DNA of 64,000 nt from Liminaster sp017519885 (GCA_017519885.1 JAFWRO010000033.1:1-64000); one strand, 5' to 3'; positions 1 to 9,467 are shown, counted from the first letter of the stretch. Program-made: numbers and translations. Notes: generated by a model not told the origin, from the sequence alone.

Positions 1-4
1 ATGC

Positions 5-35
5 TTTGCCGTTTCGTGATTTTATGGTATCTTTG
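5..35 (+). promoter_or_regulatory. Bacteroidota-type promoter for fkp operon
   Basis: TTTG at 5-8, then 19 bp, then TATCTTTG at 28-35, a full match to the phylum's -33/-7 consensus (TTTG and TAnnTTTG). Transcription would begin near 42, leaving a leader of about 55 nt before the fkp start at 96. Confidence 0.75.
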
Positions 36-95
36 TGCGATTTTTGTGAGATTGAAGCCACATGAACACATAACTCATAACCTCCTCATGAACTC

Positions 96-2870
96 ATGAA
101 AAAGTTGTTATCCCTTCCACCCAATCTTGTGGGTTGTTTCCATGACATCACAGGCAAGAACCACGACGAATGGTTCTGCACCAACGACCCCATAGGGGCC
201 AAACTCGGAAGCGGTGGTGGCACCACTTGGGCCATCAGCAAGGCACGCGAGGCGCATTGGCTGATTCCAGGCGAACGTGTTATTCTCCTCCACGCAGGCG
301 GTCAATCACGACGTCTGCCGGCTTATGCTCCTTCTGGCAAGATTCTCACTCCCATTCCTGTGTTCAGGTGGAAGCGCGGACAACGACTTTCGCAGACGCT
401 TCTCGATCTGCAGCTGCCACTCTTCGAGGGCATCATGCAACGTGCACCACAATCCTTGACTACGATGGTGGTGAGCGGCGACGTCTACATCCGTGCCACA
501 GGGCCACTTCAGCCCATCCCCGAAGCTGATGTTGTTTGCTACGGACTTTGGGCCGACTCATCGTTGGCACGCAATCATGGTGTCTTTGTTTCCAAGCGTG
601 CCACGCCCGATGTTCTCGAATACATGCTTCAGAAACCCTCGGTCGAGACATTGAGCCAACTCATGCGCGACAGTTTCTTCCTTATGGACATCGGCATCTG
701 GCTCTTCTCCGACAAGGCAATGAACCTGCTCATGAAACGCTCGCTGAAAGCCACACCTTCCGATGCTGCGCTTCAAGCCGAGGATGTCGGTTTCTACGAC
801 ATGTATTCCGAGTTCGGCATGGCTCTTGGCGCAAACCCGAAGATTGCGGATAAGGAGTTGAACGAACTCAAAGTGATGATCCTTCCATTACCAGGCGGTG
901 AATTTCATCATTATGGCACGTCTCCCGAAATGATTTCATCGACCCTTGCCGTACAGAACTCAGTCATCAATCAGCATGAGATCCTGCGCAAGGGACTCAA
1001 GCCACATCCCAGCATCTTCATCCAAAATGCAGAATGCCACATCAAGCTCACCGAACAGAATGCCAACACATGGATTGAGAACTCTTACATTGGGTCCCAT
1101 TGGCATCTGAATGGATGTAACATCATCACTGGTGTACCTGTAAATGATTGGAAACTCAATCTGCCCACAGGTGTCTGCATCGACATCGTTCCCTTCGGTG
1201 ACGACGAATGGGTTGTACGCCCTTACGAGTTCTCTGACCCACATCCAGCGTGGCTTCTAGAGCGACTTGATTGCAAGAACTGCAGCAATCCACAACAAGA
1301 GGCCCGCCTCTACCCCATCGTCGATGACGTCAAGAAGATGGAAGATGTGCTGGCTTGGATGATCAATGGCGAAAATCCTCAGGGCAAGACCATTTGGGAC
1401 GAAAGTCGGAAACTAACTGCCGAAGAGATTTCGTCATACGCCAACCTGCGCCGACTCACAGCCCAACGTGAAGCATTCCGCAAGAGTAACTGGCCTCAAC
1501 TGGCAAGCAATTGGGAGAAGTCGATCTTCTATCAACTCAATTTGAAGGATGCCGCTGACCAATTCCTACGCTACGGTATTCCTGCTCCAGCTCCACTGCC
1601 TGACACAGCTTCGAGGATGACCAAAATCAGCGATGCCATGTTCCGCGCACAACTTGCCGGTAAAGAGGGAGGGGAATACGAAGAACGCGCTTTCAGCCTA
1701 ATGCGTGAAGGTCTGACAGAAACATTGATGCAGCAACAAAGCCCTACGCTCAGTGTTTATGCCGACCAGATCGTATGGAGCCGCAGCCCCGTGCGCATTG
1801 ACCTTGCCGGTGGTTGGACCGACACTCCTCCCTATTCCATGATGCAAGGCGGCAATGTGGTAAACATCGCCATCGAACTAAATGGCCAACCTCCACTGCA
1901 AGTATATGTTAAACCCTGCAAGAAGAAGCGCATAATCCTTCGAAGCATCGACCTTGGTGCCAGCGAAGAGGTTATGACTTACGACGACCTACAACAATTC
2001 AACAAAGTAGGCTCGCCCTTCTCCATTCCTAAGGCAGCATTGGTTTTGGCAGGTTTTTCACCTAGGTTCAGTGCACATCAATTCAATTCATTGAAGGATC
2101 AACTGGACGCTTTCGGCAGCGGCATCGAAATGACGACCCTATCGGCGATTCCCGCAGGCTCCGGACTGGGTACAAGTTCCATGCTAGCAGCCACCGTGCT
2201 CGGTGCGGTGAATGATTTTTGCGGCCTGGGATGGGACAAATATGAGATTTCAAATCGAACCCTTGTCCTCGAGCAATTGCTCACTACAGGGGGTGGTTGG
2301 CAGGATCAGTATGGAGGCGTTCTGCATGGTGTCAAGCTCCTGCAGACACAACCAGGATGGCAGCAGCAACCCTTGGTCAGATGGTTGCCTGACACACTCT
2401 TCACGTCACCCGAATATTCAAAGTGCCATCTGCTTTATTACACAGGCATCACCCGCACAGCCAAAGGCATCCTCGCCGAGATAGTCCGCGGTATGTTCCT
2501 CAACGAGACCGAACGTCTTGACATCCTCGCTGAGATGAAGCAGCATGCCCTCGACCTTTACGATGTCATCCAACGTGGAGCCTTCGAATCGATGGGTCGC
2601 CTTATTCGCAAAACCTGGAACCAGAACCAACGTATCGATAGTGGAACCAATCCACCAGCCGTGCAGTCCATCACACGAATGATTGATGACCTCTGCCTCG
2701 GATACAAGCTACCGGGAGCAGGAGGAGGCGGCTACCTCTATATGGTCGCCAAGGATGACGAGGCTGCCGCTCGAATCCGCAAGACACTTCTGGCTACTCC
2801 ACCCAACAACAAAGCACGATTTGTAGAAATGACCCTTTCGCAGAAAGGACTTGAAATCAGCAAGAGCTAA
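96..2870 (+). CDS. fkp: Bifunctional L-fucokinase / fucose-1-phosphate guanylyltransferase
   Basis: A two-domain cytoplasmic enzyme of 924 residues, the normal Fkp length. It phosphorylates free L-fucose and then makes GDP-fucose, which Bacteroidales use to fucosylate capsule and surface glycoproteins. The N-terminal half carries the nucleotide-binding run GGQSRRLPAYAPSGK at about residues 68-82 (pyrophosphorylase). The C-terminal half is a GHMP kinase: substrate motif SPVRIDLAGGWTD near 563, ATP loop IPAGSGLGTSS near 685 and GAGGGGY near 872. A consensus promoter lies 60 bp upstream. The next gene starts at the base after the stop codon, so the three genes from 96 to 4539 are probably one transcript. 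The family call is firm. Confidence 0.95.
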   Translation: MKKLLSLPPNLVGCFHDITGKNHDEWFCTNDPIGAKLGSGGGTTWAISKAREAHWLIPGERVILLHAGGQSRRLPAYAPSGKILTPIPVFRWKRGQRLSQTLLDLQLPLFEGIMQRAPQSLTTMVVSGDVYIRATGPLQPIPEADVVCYGLWADSSLARNHGVFVSKRATPDVLEYMLQKPSVETLSQLMRDSFFLMDIGIWLFSDKAMNLLMKRSLKATPSDAALQAEDVGFYDMYSEFGMALGANPKIADKELNELKVMILPLPGGEFHHYGTSPEMISSTLAVQNSVINQHEILRKGLKPHPSIFIQNAECHIKLTEQNANTWIENSYIGSHWHLNGCNIITGVPVNDWKLNLPTGVCIDIVPFGDDEWVVRPYEFSDPHPAWLLERLDCKNCSNPQQEARLYPIVDDVKKMEDVLAWMINGENPQGKTIWDESRKLTAEEISSYANLRRLTAQREAFRKSNWPQLASNWEKSIFYQLNLKDAADQFLRYGIPAPAPLPDTASRMTKISDAMFRAQLAGKEGGEYEERAFSLMREGLTETLMQQQSPTLSVYADQIVWSRSPVRIDLAGGWTDTPPYSMMQGGNVVNIAIELNGQPPLQVYVKPCKKKRIILRSIDLGASEEVMTYDDLQQFNKVGSPFSIPKAALVLAGFSPRFSAHQFNSLKDQLDAFGSGIEMTTLSAIPAGSGLGTSSMLAATVLGAVNDFCGLGWDKYEISNRTLVLEQLLTTGGGWQDQYGGVLHGVKLLQTQPGWQQQPLVRWLPDTLFTSPEYSKCHLLYYTGITRTAKGILAEIVRGMFLNETERLDILAEMKQHALDLYDVIQRGAFESMGRLIRKTWNQNQRIDSGTNPPAVQSITRMIDDLCLGYKLPGAGGGGYLYMVAKDDEAAARIRKTLLATPPNNKARFVEMTLSQKGLEISKS

Positions 2871-3896
2871 ATGACAATGAATATGCACCAATGGCGACAA
2901 GATGTAATCGCCAATCCCAAAGTCATAGCAATACCCGTTATGACTCATCCAGGCATTGACGCTACGGGGCATTCCGTGCGCGAAGCCATCACCACAGGCA
3001 CCATCCATGCCAAGGCCATCCGCTATCTCGCCGATCATTATCCTACGGGAGCGAGCTGCACAGCTATGGACCTAACCGTCGAAGCCGACTCCTTTGGCGC
3101 GCCCATTCTCTTCCCCGAGAACGAAATAGCGACAGTCAGCGGCCGATTACTAAAGACCGCCGACGACATACACAATTTGAAAGTCCCTTCGCTTGACAGC
3201 GGCCGCATTCGAGAATATCTGAAAGCCAACATCATAGCTTCTCATGAAGTTACCGATCGTCCCATCTTTGCAGGATGTATCGGGCCATTCTCACTGGCAG
3301 GAAGACTATATGATATGTCTGAGATTATGGTCCTTGCCTACAGCGAACCATTGTTGGCACATGAACTGCTGCAGAAATGCACCGATTTCATCCTCTGTTA
3401 TTGCCGAGCTCTTAAGGCGACAGGTGTCAATGGAGTCCTGATGGCCGAACCAGCGGCTGGTCTGCTTTCTAATGATGGCTGCATGGAATTCAGCTCAAAA
3501 TATGTCAAACAAATTGTTGATGCTGTTCAGGACGAACAATTTATGGTAGTGCTTCACAATTGCGGAAACACCGGTCATTGTACGCGTGCGATGGTCGCCA
3601 CCGGAGCCGATGCTTACCATTTCGGCAACAAATGCGATATGGCAGAAGTTCTCCGTGACATTCCTGCAGATAAACTAGCCATGGGCAACCTTGATCCAGT
3701 CACAGTCTTCAAGCAGGGAACTGTGGAAGAAATGAAGCAGGCTGTCATAGAATTACTGAAACGCTGTGCTACATTTCCGAATTTCGTCTTGTCGAGCGGA
3801 TGCGACACACCGCCGAACACACCATTGGCCAACATCGATGCCTTCTTTGAGGCACTTCATGACTTCAATGATCGAAAGGACGCTGACATACGGTGA
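2871..3896 (+). CDS. Zinc-dependent corrinoid methyltransferase-like protein (UroD/MtaA/MtbA superfamily)
   Basis: A 341-residue TIM-barrel protein of the uroporphyrinogen decarboxylase superfamily. It is more like the MtaA/MtbA methylcobamide methyltransferases than true HemE. The diagnostic zinc ligands are visible: H229-x-C231 in LHNCGN and C311 in SSGCDTPP. Such enzymes move a methyl group between a corrinoid protein and a thiol. The start follows the fkp stop with no gap; a second ATG two codons later is an equally possible start. The following gene overlaps it by 38 bp and resembles the cobalamin-reactivation domain of MetH, which supports a corrinoid role. No corrinoid-binding protein is present in the window, so the methyl donor and acceptor are unknown. 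Confidence 0.8.
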   Translation: MTMNMHQWRQDVIANPKVIAIPVMTHPGIDATGHSVREAITTGTIHAKAIRYLADHYPTGASCTAMDLTVEADSFGAPILFPENEIATVSGRLLKTADDIHNLKVPSLDSGRIREYLKANIIASHEVTDRPIFAGCIGPFSLAGRLYDMSEIMVLAYSEPLLAHELLQKCTDFILCYCRALKATGVNGVLMAEPAAGLLSNDGCMEFSSKYVKQIVDAVQDEQFMVVLHNCGNTGHCTRAMVATGADAYHFGNKCDMAEVLRDIPADKLAMGNLDPVTVFKQGTVEEMKQAVIELLKRCATFPNFVLSSGCDTPPNTPLANIDAFFEALHDFNDRKDADIR

Positions 3897-4539
3897 ACTG
3901 GGTCTCTCGACCGAAGAGATCCTTACATCTATACCTTCTGATGCTGCAATGCGTCAGGAGGTCTTGTCGTTGATAGACGAAATTCAAGGATTCCTCCATG
4001 CAAGGTTTGCTTTCGTCACCACAGATATTCATCTCCTCCATAGTTTTCACCCAGGTAAAATCATCACCAATCAGCTGAAGGGCAGCGAGGCTCTTTGTTG
4101 GTTTGTTGCTACAGCCGGACAGGAATTTGAGGCCTTCCAGCATCGTTTGACGCAGGAAGGCGATATGGTGCGTGTCTATCTAGCCAATGAAATCGGCTCT
4201 ATCATTGCCGAAAAGACCGCCGACCGGATGGAAGATCTGTTGCAGGAGCAACTTACACCAAAAGGGCTGTATCGCACAAACAGATACAGCCCAGGCTATT
4301 GCGGATGGCACGTCAAGGAACAACCCATCCTCTTTGAATTATTCAAACCTAAAGTCTCCCCACAAAAATGCGATGTCTCTCCCACTCCATGCGACATTCA
4401 TCTCACCGACTCCTGCCTGATGATTCCCATAAAATCTATAAGCGGTGTAATCGGCATCGGGCACAACGTCCGCCGACGTGACTACACCTGCAACCTTTGC
4501 GGACTCAATGCATCCTGTAGACGGGGACGAAAACAATAA
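3859..4539 (+). CDS. MetH activation-domain-like protein (corrinoid reactivation)
   Basis: A protein of about 226 residues similar to the S-adenosylmethionine-binding activation domain of B12-dependent methionine synthase, here free-standing. The segment GLYRTNRYSPGYCGWHVKEQ is the typical RxSPGYxxW-like signature of that domain. The C-terminus ends in a cysteine cluster (TCNLCGLNASC) that could bind metal or an Fe-S cluster; this is inference. ATG at 3859 or 3868 are both plausible; an upstream-extended frame from 3766 lies wholly inside the preceding gene and is unlikely. The 38-bp overlap with the methyltransferase gene suggests translational coupling and a shared pathway. Its exact partner is not known. 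Confidence 0.75.
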   Translation: MTSMIERTLTYGELGLSTEEILTSIPSDAAMRQEVLSLIDEIQGFLHARFAFVTTDIHLLHSFHPGKIITNQLKGSEALCWFVATAGQEFEAFQHRLTQEGDMVRVYLANEIGSIIAEKTADRMEDLLQEQLTPKGLYRTNRYSPGYCGWHVKEQPILFELFKPKVSPQKCDVSPTPCDIHLTDSCLMIPIKSISGVIGIGHNVRRRDYTCNLCGLNASCRRGRKQ

Positions 4540-4571
4540 CTCCGACAAGACTTCCTTTCCTCAAGCACAGG

Positions 4572-5366
4572 CTACCGCCAAACAGCACGAACGGCACGAC
4601 CGTCATATCGGCTGCTAAAGCCCCGATACCATCCATCACAATCGAAATAGAGGCCAAAAGCATCATTATTCTGTGGACGAACCGTCGACGACCAGTAGTT
4701 GCCCCCAGAACTTACACCTCCTATTATATTGTCCCTGCCGTATCCAGCGGCAGGAAGAAAGATTGTAGCACCATTCGAACCAGTAACAAGCAAGCCACAC
4801 ACTTCGTTTAGCAAAAACCACTTGCAGGTGCAATTGTCCAATAATTCCTTAATCTGTTCATCCGTTGGCATCCTCCAGGAATCACCCCAATTCACATAGG
4901 ATACATCGTAGGCAGTACCTGCAATATCCTCTCCAAGAAGAAAATATTGATCATATTCGTCAAGATAAGCGTAATTATCCAAAGCATAATGACTCTTCTC
5001 CAGTGTTTCTCCCCATGCATAGAACCCACCAAAATCTTCAGGAACATCAGCACCAATATTGCAGCATGCCCACTTTGTACCAGAAGGCAGACCAAGATCT
5101 ATGATGTGAGGATGGTTTTCGTCAAGACAAGCATGAATTGAAACAAAAACCAAACTATCTATTTCCTGAATAGGTGTTTCTATGTACCCTGTCTTTGTAA
5201 CTATGGTCTGAACTGAATCATTATCATGCAAGATACATTCGATATCCAATAGAGGAATTGAAATGGGTTGCCCACCGTTTTGCCTATAAAGGACCAGATA
5301 ATCTTGCGAAAACAGAAACGAGCTCGTAAACCATAACAATACTAACAAGGAATAGGCTCTTTTCAT
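4572..5366 (-). CDS. Secreted FISUMP-type protein
   Basis: A 264-residue exported protein. Residues 1-20 form a signal peptide (MKRAYSLLVLLWFTSSFLFS). From about residue 87 it carries the pattern of Fibrobacter-type paralogous domains common in Prevotella and Bacteroides: DLGLPSGTKWACCNIGAD, GGFYAWGET, SWRMPTDEQIKELL, FLPAAGYG, NYWSST and a final AVRAVW. The domain resembles C-type lectin or sulfatase-modifying folds, and its role is unknown. The N-terminal region (YLVLYRQNGGQPISIPL) resembles short linker modules in other cell-surface proteins of the phylum. It lies downstream of the M16 peptidase gene on the same strand with a hairpin in between, so co-transcription may be limited. Confidence 0.75.
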   Translation of the reverse strand: MKRAYSLLVLLWFTSSFLFSQDYLVLYRQNGGQPISIPLLDIECILHDNDSVQTIVTKTGYIETPIQEIDSLVFVSIHACLDENHPHIIDLGLPSGTKWACCNIGADVPEDFGGFYAWGETLEKSHYALDNYAYLDEYDQYFLLGEDIAGTAYDVSYVNWGDSWRMPTDEQIKELLDNCTCKWFLLNEVCGLLVTGSNGATIFLPAAGYGRDNIIGGVSSGGNYWSSTVRPQNNDAFGLYFDCDGWYRGFSSRYDGRAVRAVWR

Positions 5367-5383
5367 TACTAAATAAATATAAT

Positions 5384-5411
5384 GTCCCCCAAGGGTTCGT
5401 TCTTGGGGGAC
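5384..5411 (-). terminator. Hairpin between M16 peptidase and FISUMP genes
   Basis: A perfect 9-bp inverted repeat, GTCCCCCAA (5384-5392) and TTGGGGGAC (5403-5411), starts 15 nt past the peptidase stop. On the minus strand it is followed by AT-rich sequence but no clean U-tract, so it may be a weak terminator or an mRNA 3'-end stabiliser. Confidence 0.55.
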
Positions 5412-5426
5412 ATGAATCTAATATTA

Positions 5427-8261
5427 TTATTTCTCCACTTCTACGCCATTGGCAACGAACTGGATGCGCGTGGCTTCGGTAGAAAGGAAGCGCTGAAGCA
5501 TAGCCTTGACATCGTCGGCTGTAATGCTGTCGAAGATCTCCTCCCAGCCATCAACACTGTTGATGCCGAACTCACGCTTCTGCTGCAGATTGCTGAGCCA
5601 GTAGCTGTTCTCCTTGACCTGCTCCTGATGACTCTTGACCATATAGTCGTGAACCTTCTGGAAGACGTCGTCACGCACGCCCTCATCGGCAATCTTCTGA
5701 ATCTCGCGATAAGCCACAGCCTCAGCATTCTCACGCTTGTCGGCACCCGTATCAAACAGGTAAAGCATGGTGAGCAAGCCGGTGGTGGCGTCCATCGAAG
5801 CCTGGGCATGTGGCGAATAGACAGCGCCCTCCTCCTCGCGGATAGTTTCTGTAAAGATGATGCTGACACTCTGGCCAAGCATGTTGGCAGTGAGACCGTC
5901 CTTCAGCGTATAAGGAGTGTCATAGACATAGAAGATATCATAGACCGAAGTCTTTGCCTGTTGCATAGGCAGGTCGAAGCGATTCTCACGACTGCCTGCT
6001 ACGGGAAGAACGGCGGCTGGACGAATCTCGCGGTCAGCACTGGCTGGAAGATTGGCAAGATACTGCTCTGACATCTGACGAAGACTATCGACGTCAACGT
6101 TTCCGACAAAGTAGAAGGTGAAGTCAGCTGCATTGGCAAAACGCTTCTTGCCCAGCTCAAAGCCCTTACGATAATCGATGAGGTCGAGATCGGCGAGCTG
6201 CGTGGGTGCCATATCGGGCATTCCTGGATAGAGGGTAAGCTGCAAAGAGTCGCTCATGATCTTCTGCGGGTTGTCCTGAATCATCTGGAGCTGTGTCTGC
6301 TGACGCTTGAACCAGGCCTGATAGGCCTCCTCATCGTAACGCAAATCGGTCATGTTGAGGTAGATGAGTTCGAAGAGTGTGCGCAGATCCTTGGGTGCTG
6401 CCGAACCACTAAGACTCTCGCTGCGAGCATCGACACTCATGCTGACTGACGCATTCTTACCGGCAAGAACCTTGGGAAGATCGGTGGCGCTGAACTGTCC
6501 AAGACCACCCACAGTAGCCAGATCCTCAATGGTCTGACGGACGATGTTAGGCTGAGTCATGTCAAGGCGTGTACCGCCCTTCGAGTAAGCGCTCATAAGC
6601 ACCTGATCCTTCTTGAAGTCGGTGGGCTTATAGACCACGGTAACGCCGTTGGAGAGGGTCCAAACTGTTGATCCCCAATCGCCAGCCTCTTCGCTGACTA
6701 CCTTGCCGGTACGTGCTGGTGCATTGGGCAGCAACTCAATACCGCTGAGAGCCTCTTCGTAGGCAGATACCTCTTGCTGAAGTGCAGCATTATAGGCAGC
6801 AAGCAGTTCCTCTTCAGTGGGGAGAACGTTACCCTCCTTCTGCTGACCCATGACAAGCAAAGCCACATTGTTGGGTGTGACAATCTGCTGTGCCACCTGA
6901 TTGATCATTGCAGCGCTGAGCATAGGGAAAATCTGCTGTACCATCTGCCACTCCATCTCAATGCCAGGCATAGGTTCGGCACTGAGGAAGTGACGCTGGA
7001 TCTCGCGCACGATGGTGCGGTTCTTCTGCTTGTCGCGCTCGTTGTAGGCATTCTCCATACCACTGAGAATATCTGCCTTCACACGCTCAATTTCGCTGTC
7101 GGTAAAGCCATATTTGGCTGCCGAAAGCACTACGCCAAGAGCTGCATTGAGGCCTTTCTGCCACTCATTCTCGCGAAAAACGATGTCAAGCTCGAAGCAC
7201 TCCTTGGTCTTGCAAACAATGTACTTGCCAAACTCGGCACCAGCCTGCATGAAAGGCGCATCGGCTTTCTGTGTAAGCTCGGCCAAACGCTGGTTGAGGG
7301 CCATGGTGATGATGTTCTCGAGGAGGCTGGTCATATAGCCAATCTGCGTAAGCTTGACAGCATCGGGCAGTGGATCGGTCTTGTACATGACAGCAAGGAC
7401 GTTGTAGTTCTGCTCAGGGTCACTGGCTACGGCCACCAGAGGTTCCTGGTTGTCCTCAACTGGGAAGTATACGCGTTCTGCTTCATTCTCGGGGTTGTGG
7501 ATGTCGGACCAAAGGGTCTGAATCTTCTGCTCCACAGCATCGACATCAACATCACCAACGACGAAAATGCCTTGCAGGTCAGGACGATACCACTTGTGAT
7601 AGTAGTTGCGCAGTTCGTCGTAAGCAAAGTTATCGACCACTGACATCAAGCCGATAGGCATACGCTCGGCATAACGATTGCCGGGGATAAGCTTCGGAAG
7701 AATGGTTTCGTACATACGTAGAGTGGCACTCGTACGGGTACGCCATTCCTCGTGAATCACACCGCGCTCCTTATCAATCTCATCTCCATCGAGCGTTAGA
7801 TAACCGCTCCAATCGTGGAGGATGAGCAGACAGCTATCAACGATGCCCGGATGAAGCGTTTCATCGATGGGCACGTCGGAAATGTTATAGACAGTCTCAT
7901 CGATGGAGGTGTAGGCATTGACATTGGTGCCGAACTTGACGCCATGGCGCTGCAGATACTCGAGCAAGCCTTTGCCAGGGTAGTTCTTGGTGCCATTGAA
8001 GGCCATGTGCTCAAGGAAGTGAGCAAGACCGCGCTGGCTCTCTTCTTCGAGGACCGATCCAACTTTCTGGGCAATGAAGAACTCGGCATGATGCTCGGGT
8101 AGATCATTGTGCCGAATGTAGTAAGTGAGGCCATTGGGCAGCTGGCCGTAACGCACCTGCGGATCCATAGGCAGCGGTGGCATCTGAGGCATCTGCTGTG
8201 CCACAAGGACACAGCCACATAGCGTCAGAGCCATCACAAATGTAGAGAAAAGACGCTTCAT
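5427..8261 (-). CDS. Secreted M16 family zinc peptidase (pitrilysin/insulinase type)
   Basis: A metallopeptidase of about 944 residues with an N-terminal signal sequence (MKRLFSTFVMALTLCGC), which is why I prefer the ATG at 8261 to the one at 8279. The inverted zinc motif HFLEH is at residues 81-85, followed by the distal glutamate region (KERGVIHEEWRT). The length fits a protein with two tandem M16 repeats, of which only the first is expected to be catalytic. The Cys at the end of the hydrophobic stretch may make it a lipoprotein. Such proteins are periplasmic or outer-membrane peptidases that degrade oligopeptides. It follows prs on the same strand across a 10-bp tandem repeat. Confidence 0.9.
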   Translation of the reverse strand: MKRLFSTFVMALTLCGCVLVAQQMPQMPPLPMDPQVRYGQLPNGLTYYIRHNDLPEHHAEFFIAQKVGSVLEEESQRGLAHFLEHMAFNGTKNYPGKGLLEYLQRHGVKFGTNVNAYTSIDETVYNISDVPIDETLHPGIVDSCLLILHDWSGYLTLDGDEIDKERGVIHEEWRTRTSATLRMYETILPKLIPGNRYAERMPIGLMSVVDNFAYDELRNYYHKWYRPDLQGIFVVGDVDVDAVEQKIQTLWSDIHNPENEAERVYFPVEDNQEPLVAVASDPEQNYNVLAVMYKTDPLPDAVKLTQIGYMTSLLENIITMALNQRLAELTQKADAPFMQAGAEFGKYIVCKTKECFELDIVFRENEWQKGLNAALGVVLSAAKYGFTDSEIERVKADILSGMENAYNERDKQKNRTIVREIQRHFLSAEPMPGIEMEWQMVQQIFPMLSAAMINQVAQQIVTPNNVALLVMGQQKEGNVLPTEEELLAAYNAALQQEVSAYEEALSGIELLPNAPARTGKVVSEEAGDWGSTVWTLSNGVTVVYKPTDFKKDQVLMSAYSKGGTRLDMTQPNIVRQTIEDLATVGGLGQFSATDLPKVLAGKNASVSMSVDARSESLSGSAAPKDLRTLFELIYLNMTDLRYDEEAYQAWFKRQQTQLQMIQDNPQKIMSDSLQLTLYPGMPDMAPTQLADLDLIDYRKGFELGKKRFANAADFTFYFVGNVDVDSLRQMSEQYLANLPASADREIRPAAVLPVAGSRENRFDLPMQQAKTSVYDIFYVYDTPYTLKDGLTANMLGQSVSIIFTETIREEEGAVYSPHAQASMDATTGLLTMLYLFDTGADKRENAEAVAYREIQKIADEGVRDDVFQKVHDYMVKSHQEQVKENSYWLSNLQQKREFGINSVDGWEEIFDSITADDVKAMLQRFLSTEATRIQFVANGVEVEK

Positions 8262-8315
8262 AGTTTTATAAAAATTCAAGTTTCGTATTTGCTCAACTTG
8301 TAGGAATTAAAGGGA

Positions 8316-8425
8316 CAGAACCTTTCAGAACTCTTCAGATCCCTTCAGAACCTTTCAGAACTCTTCAGATCCCTTCAGAACCTTTCAGAACCTTTCAGAA
8401 CTCTTCAGAACCCTTCAGAACCTCT
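8316..8425. repeat. Tandem array of eleven 10-bp units
   Basis: The spacer between prs and the M16 gene consists almost wholly of eleven consecutive 10-bp words of the type CAGAACCTTT, CAGAACTCTT or CAGATCCCTT, with no unit of another length. A 30-bp higher-order order (three word types) repeats at the left end. The array begins within 3 bp of the prs stop codon. Confidence 0.9.
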
Positions 8426-8427
8426 TA

Positions 8428-9363
8428 TCAAATCAGGAACTGGCTGGAGATAGGCTCGTTGTTCATGACGCGACGGATAGTCTCAGCAAAGAGATTGGAG
8501 ATGGTAATGGTCTTTACCTTAGGGCTGGAGCCGCGATAAGGAATCGAGTCGGTGAAGACAATCTCCTTCAGCATGCTGTTATCGACACGTTCGCTGGCTG
8601 GGCCTGACATGACGCAGTGGCTGGCACAAGCACGAACACTGCGTGCTCCCATCTTCATGATGAGGTCGGCAGCCTTGGTAATGGTTCCTGCGGTATCGAC
8701 CATGTCGTCGACGAGGACAACATCCTTGCCTGTAACGTCGCCAATGAGGAACATCTCACCAATCGAGTTGGGTTTGTCGCGATGCTTGTCGCACATCACC
8801 ATGGGAACATTGAAGTACTTGGAATAGGTGTATGCACGCTTTGAACCACCGGCATCGGGAGAGGCCATGACGAGATTGTCGAGGCCGACCTCGTTGGCAA
8901 TGTAAGGCATGAGGACACTCGAAGCGTAGAGATGATCAACAGGGCAGTCAAAGAAACCCTGGATCTGGTCAGCATGGAGGTCCATAGTGATGAGACGATT
9001 GATGCCGGCGGTGGCCAACATATCGGCAACGAGTTTGGCGCCAATGGCAACACGTGGCTTGTCCTTTCGATCCTGACGTGCCCATCCGAAATATGGAATA
9101 ACGGCAGCAATCTGTGCAGCCGAAGCACGCTTGGCTGCATCGATCATGAGGAGCAGCTCCATCAGGTTGTCAGCGCTTGGGAAGGTGCTCTGAACGAGAA
9201 ATACATACTTGCCGCGAATAGACTCTTCGAACGATACGCCGAACTCTCCATCAGCAAAGGTTTGAATCAGCAGATTACCAAGGGGACATCCCAAGTTGGC
9301 ACAAATCTTTTCGGCGAGGTAACGTGAAGCTCGACCCGAGAAAACAAGGAAGTTATTATTCAT
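8428..9363 (-). CDS. prs: Ribose-phosphate pyrophosphokinase (PRPP synthetase)
   Basis: A 311-residue class I PRPP synthase, normal length, cytoplasmic. It makes PRPP from ribose 5-phosphate and ATP for nucleotide, histidine and tryptophan synthesis. Visible motifs are FGWARQDRKDKPR (ATP-binding flexible loop region), DLHADQIQGFFDCPVDHL (metal and ribose-phosphate site) and VVLVDDMVDTAGT (PRPP-binding loop). The ATG at 9363 gives the usual N-terminus (NNFLVFSGRASRYLAEKI). A -7 box lies about 30 bp upstream. It is single-copy in this window. Confidence 0.97.
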   Translation of the reverse strand: MNNNFLVFSGRASRYLAEKICANLGCPLGNLLIQTFADGEFGVSFEESIRGKYVFLVQSTFPSADNLMELLLMIDAAKRASAAQIAAVIPYFGWARQDRKDKPRVAIGAKLVADMLATAGINRLITMDLHADQIQGFFDCPVDHLYASSVLMPYIANEVGLDNLVMASPDAGGSKRAYTYSKYFNVPMVMCDKHRDKPNSIGEMFLIGDVTGKDVVLVDDMVDTAGTITKAADLIMKMGARSVRACASHCVMSGPASERVDNSMLKEIVFTDSIPYRGSSPKVKTITISNLFAETIRRVMNNEPISSQFLI

Positions 9364-9393
9364 AATATTATATTATATGTGCATAATACGGTG

Positions 9394-9401
9394 CAAATAT
9401 A
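9394..9401 (-). promoter_or_regulatory. -7 element for prs
   Basis: On the minus strand this reads TATATTTG, a match to TAnnTTTG, about 30 bp upstream of the prs start. No convincing -33 TTTG is seen. Confidence 0.5.
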
Positions 9402-9423
9402 AACTTTAAAACAATAGGTCGGT

Positions 9424-9467
9424 AAAAAAAGGGGCAGAAAATGCAAATAATTTGCGATTTCTGCTCC
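9424..9467 (-). terminator. Rho-independent terminator of the GH13 amylase gene
   Basis: An inverted repeat with arms of 18 nt (9431-9448 and 9450-9467, about 15 of 18 paired) lies 22 nt past the amylase stop codon. On the minus strand it runs into seven T residues (9424-9430). Confidence 0.8.

Noticed and set aside
2871..3896. hemE (true uroporphyrinogen decarboxylase)
   Set aside because: The zinc-ligand motif H-x-C...C and the reactivase-like partner fit corrinoid methyltransferases; I did not see the HemE N-terminal RQAGR signature.
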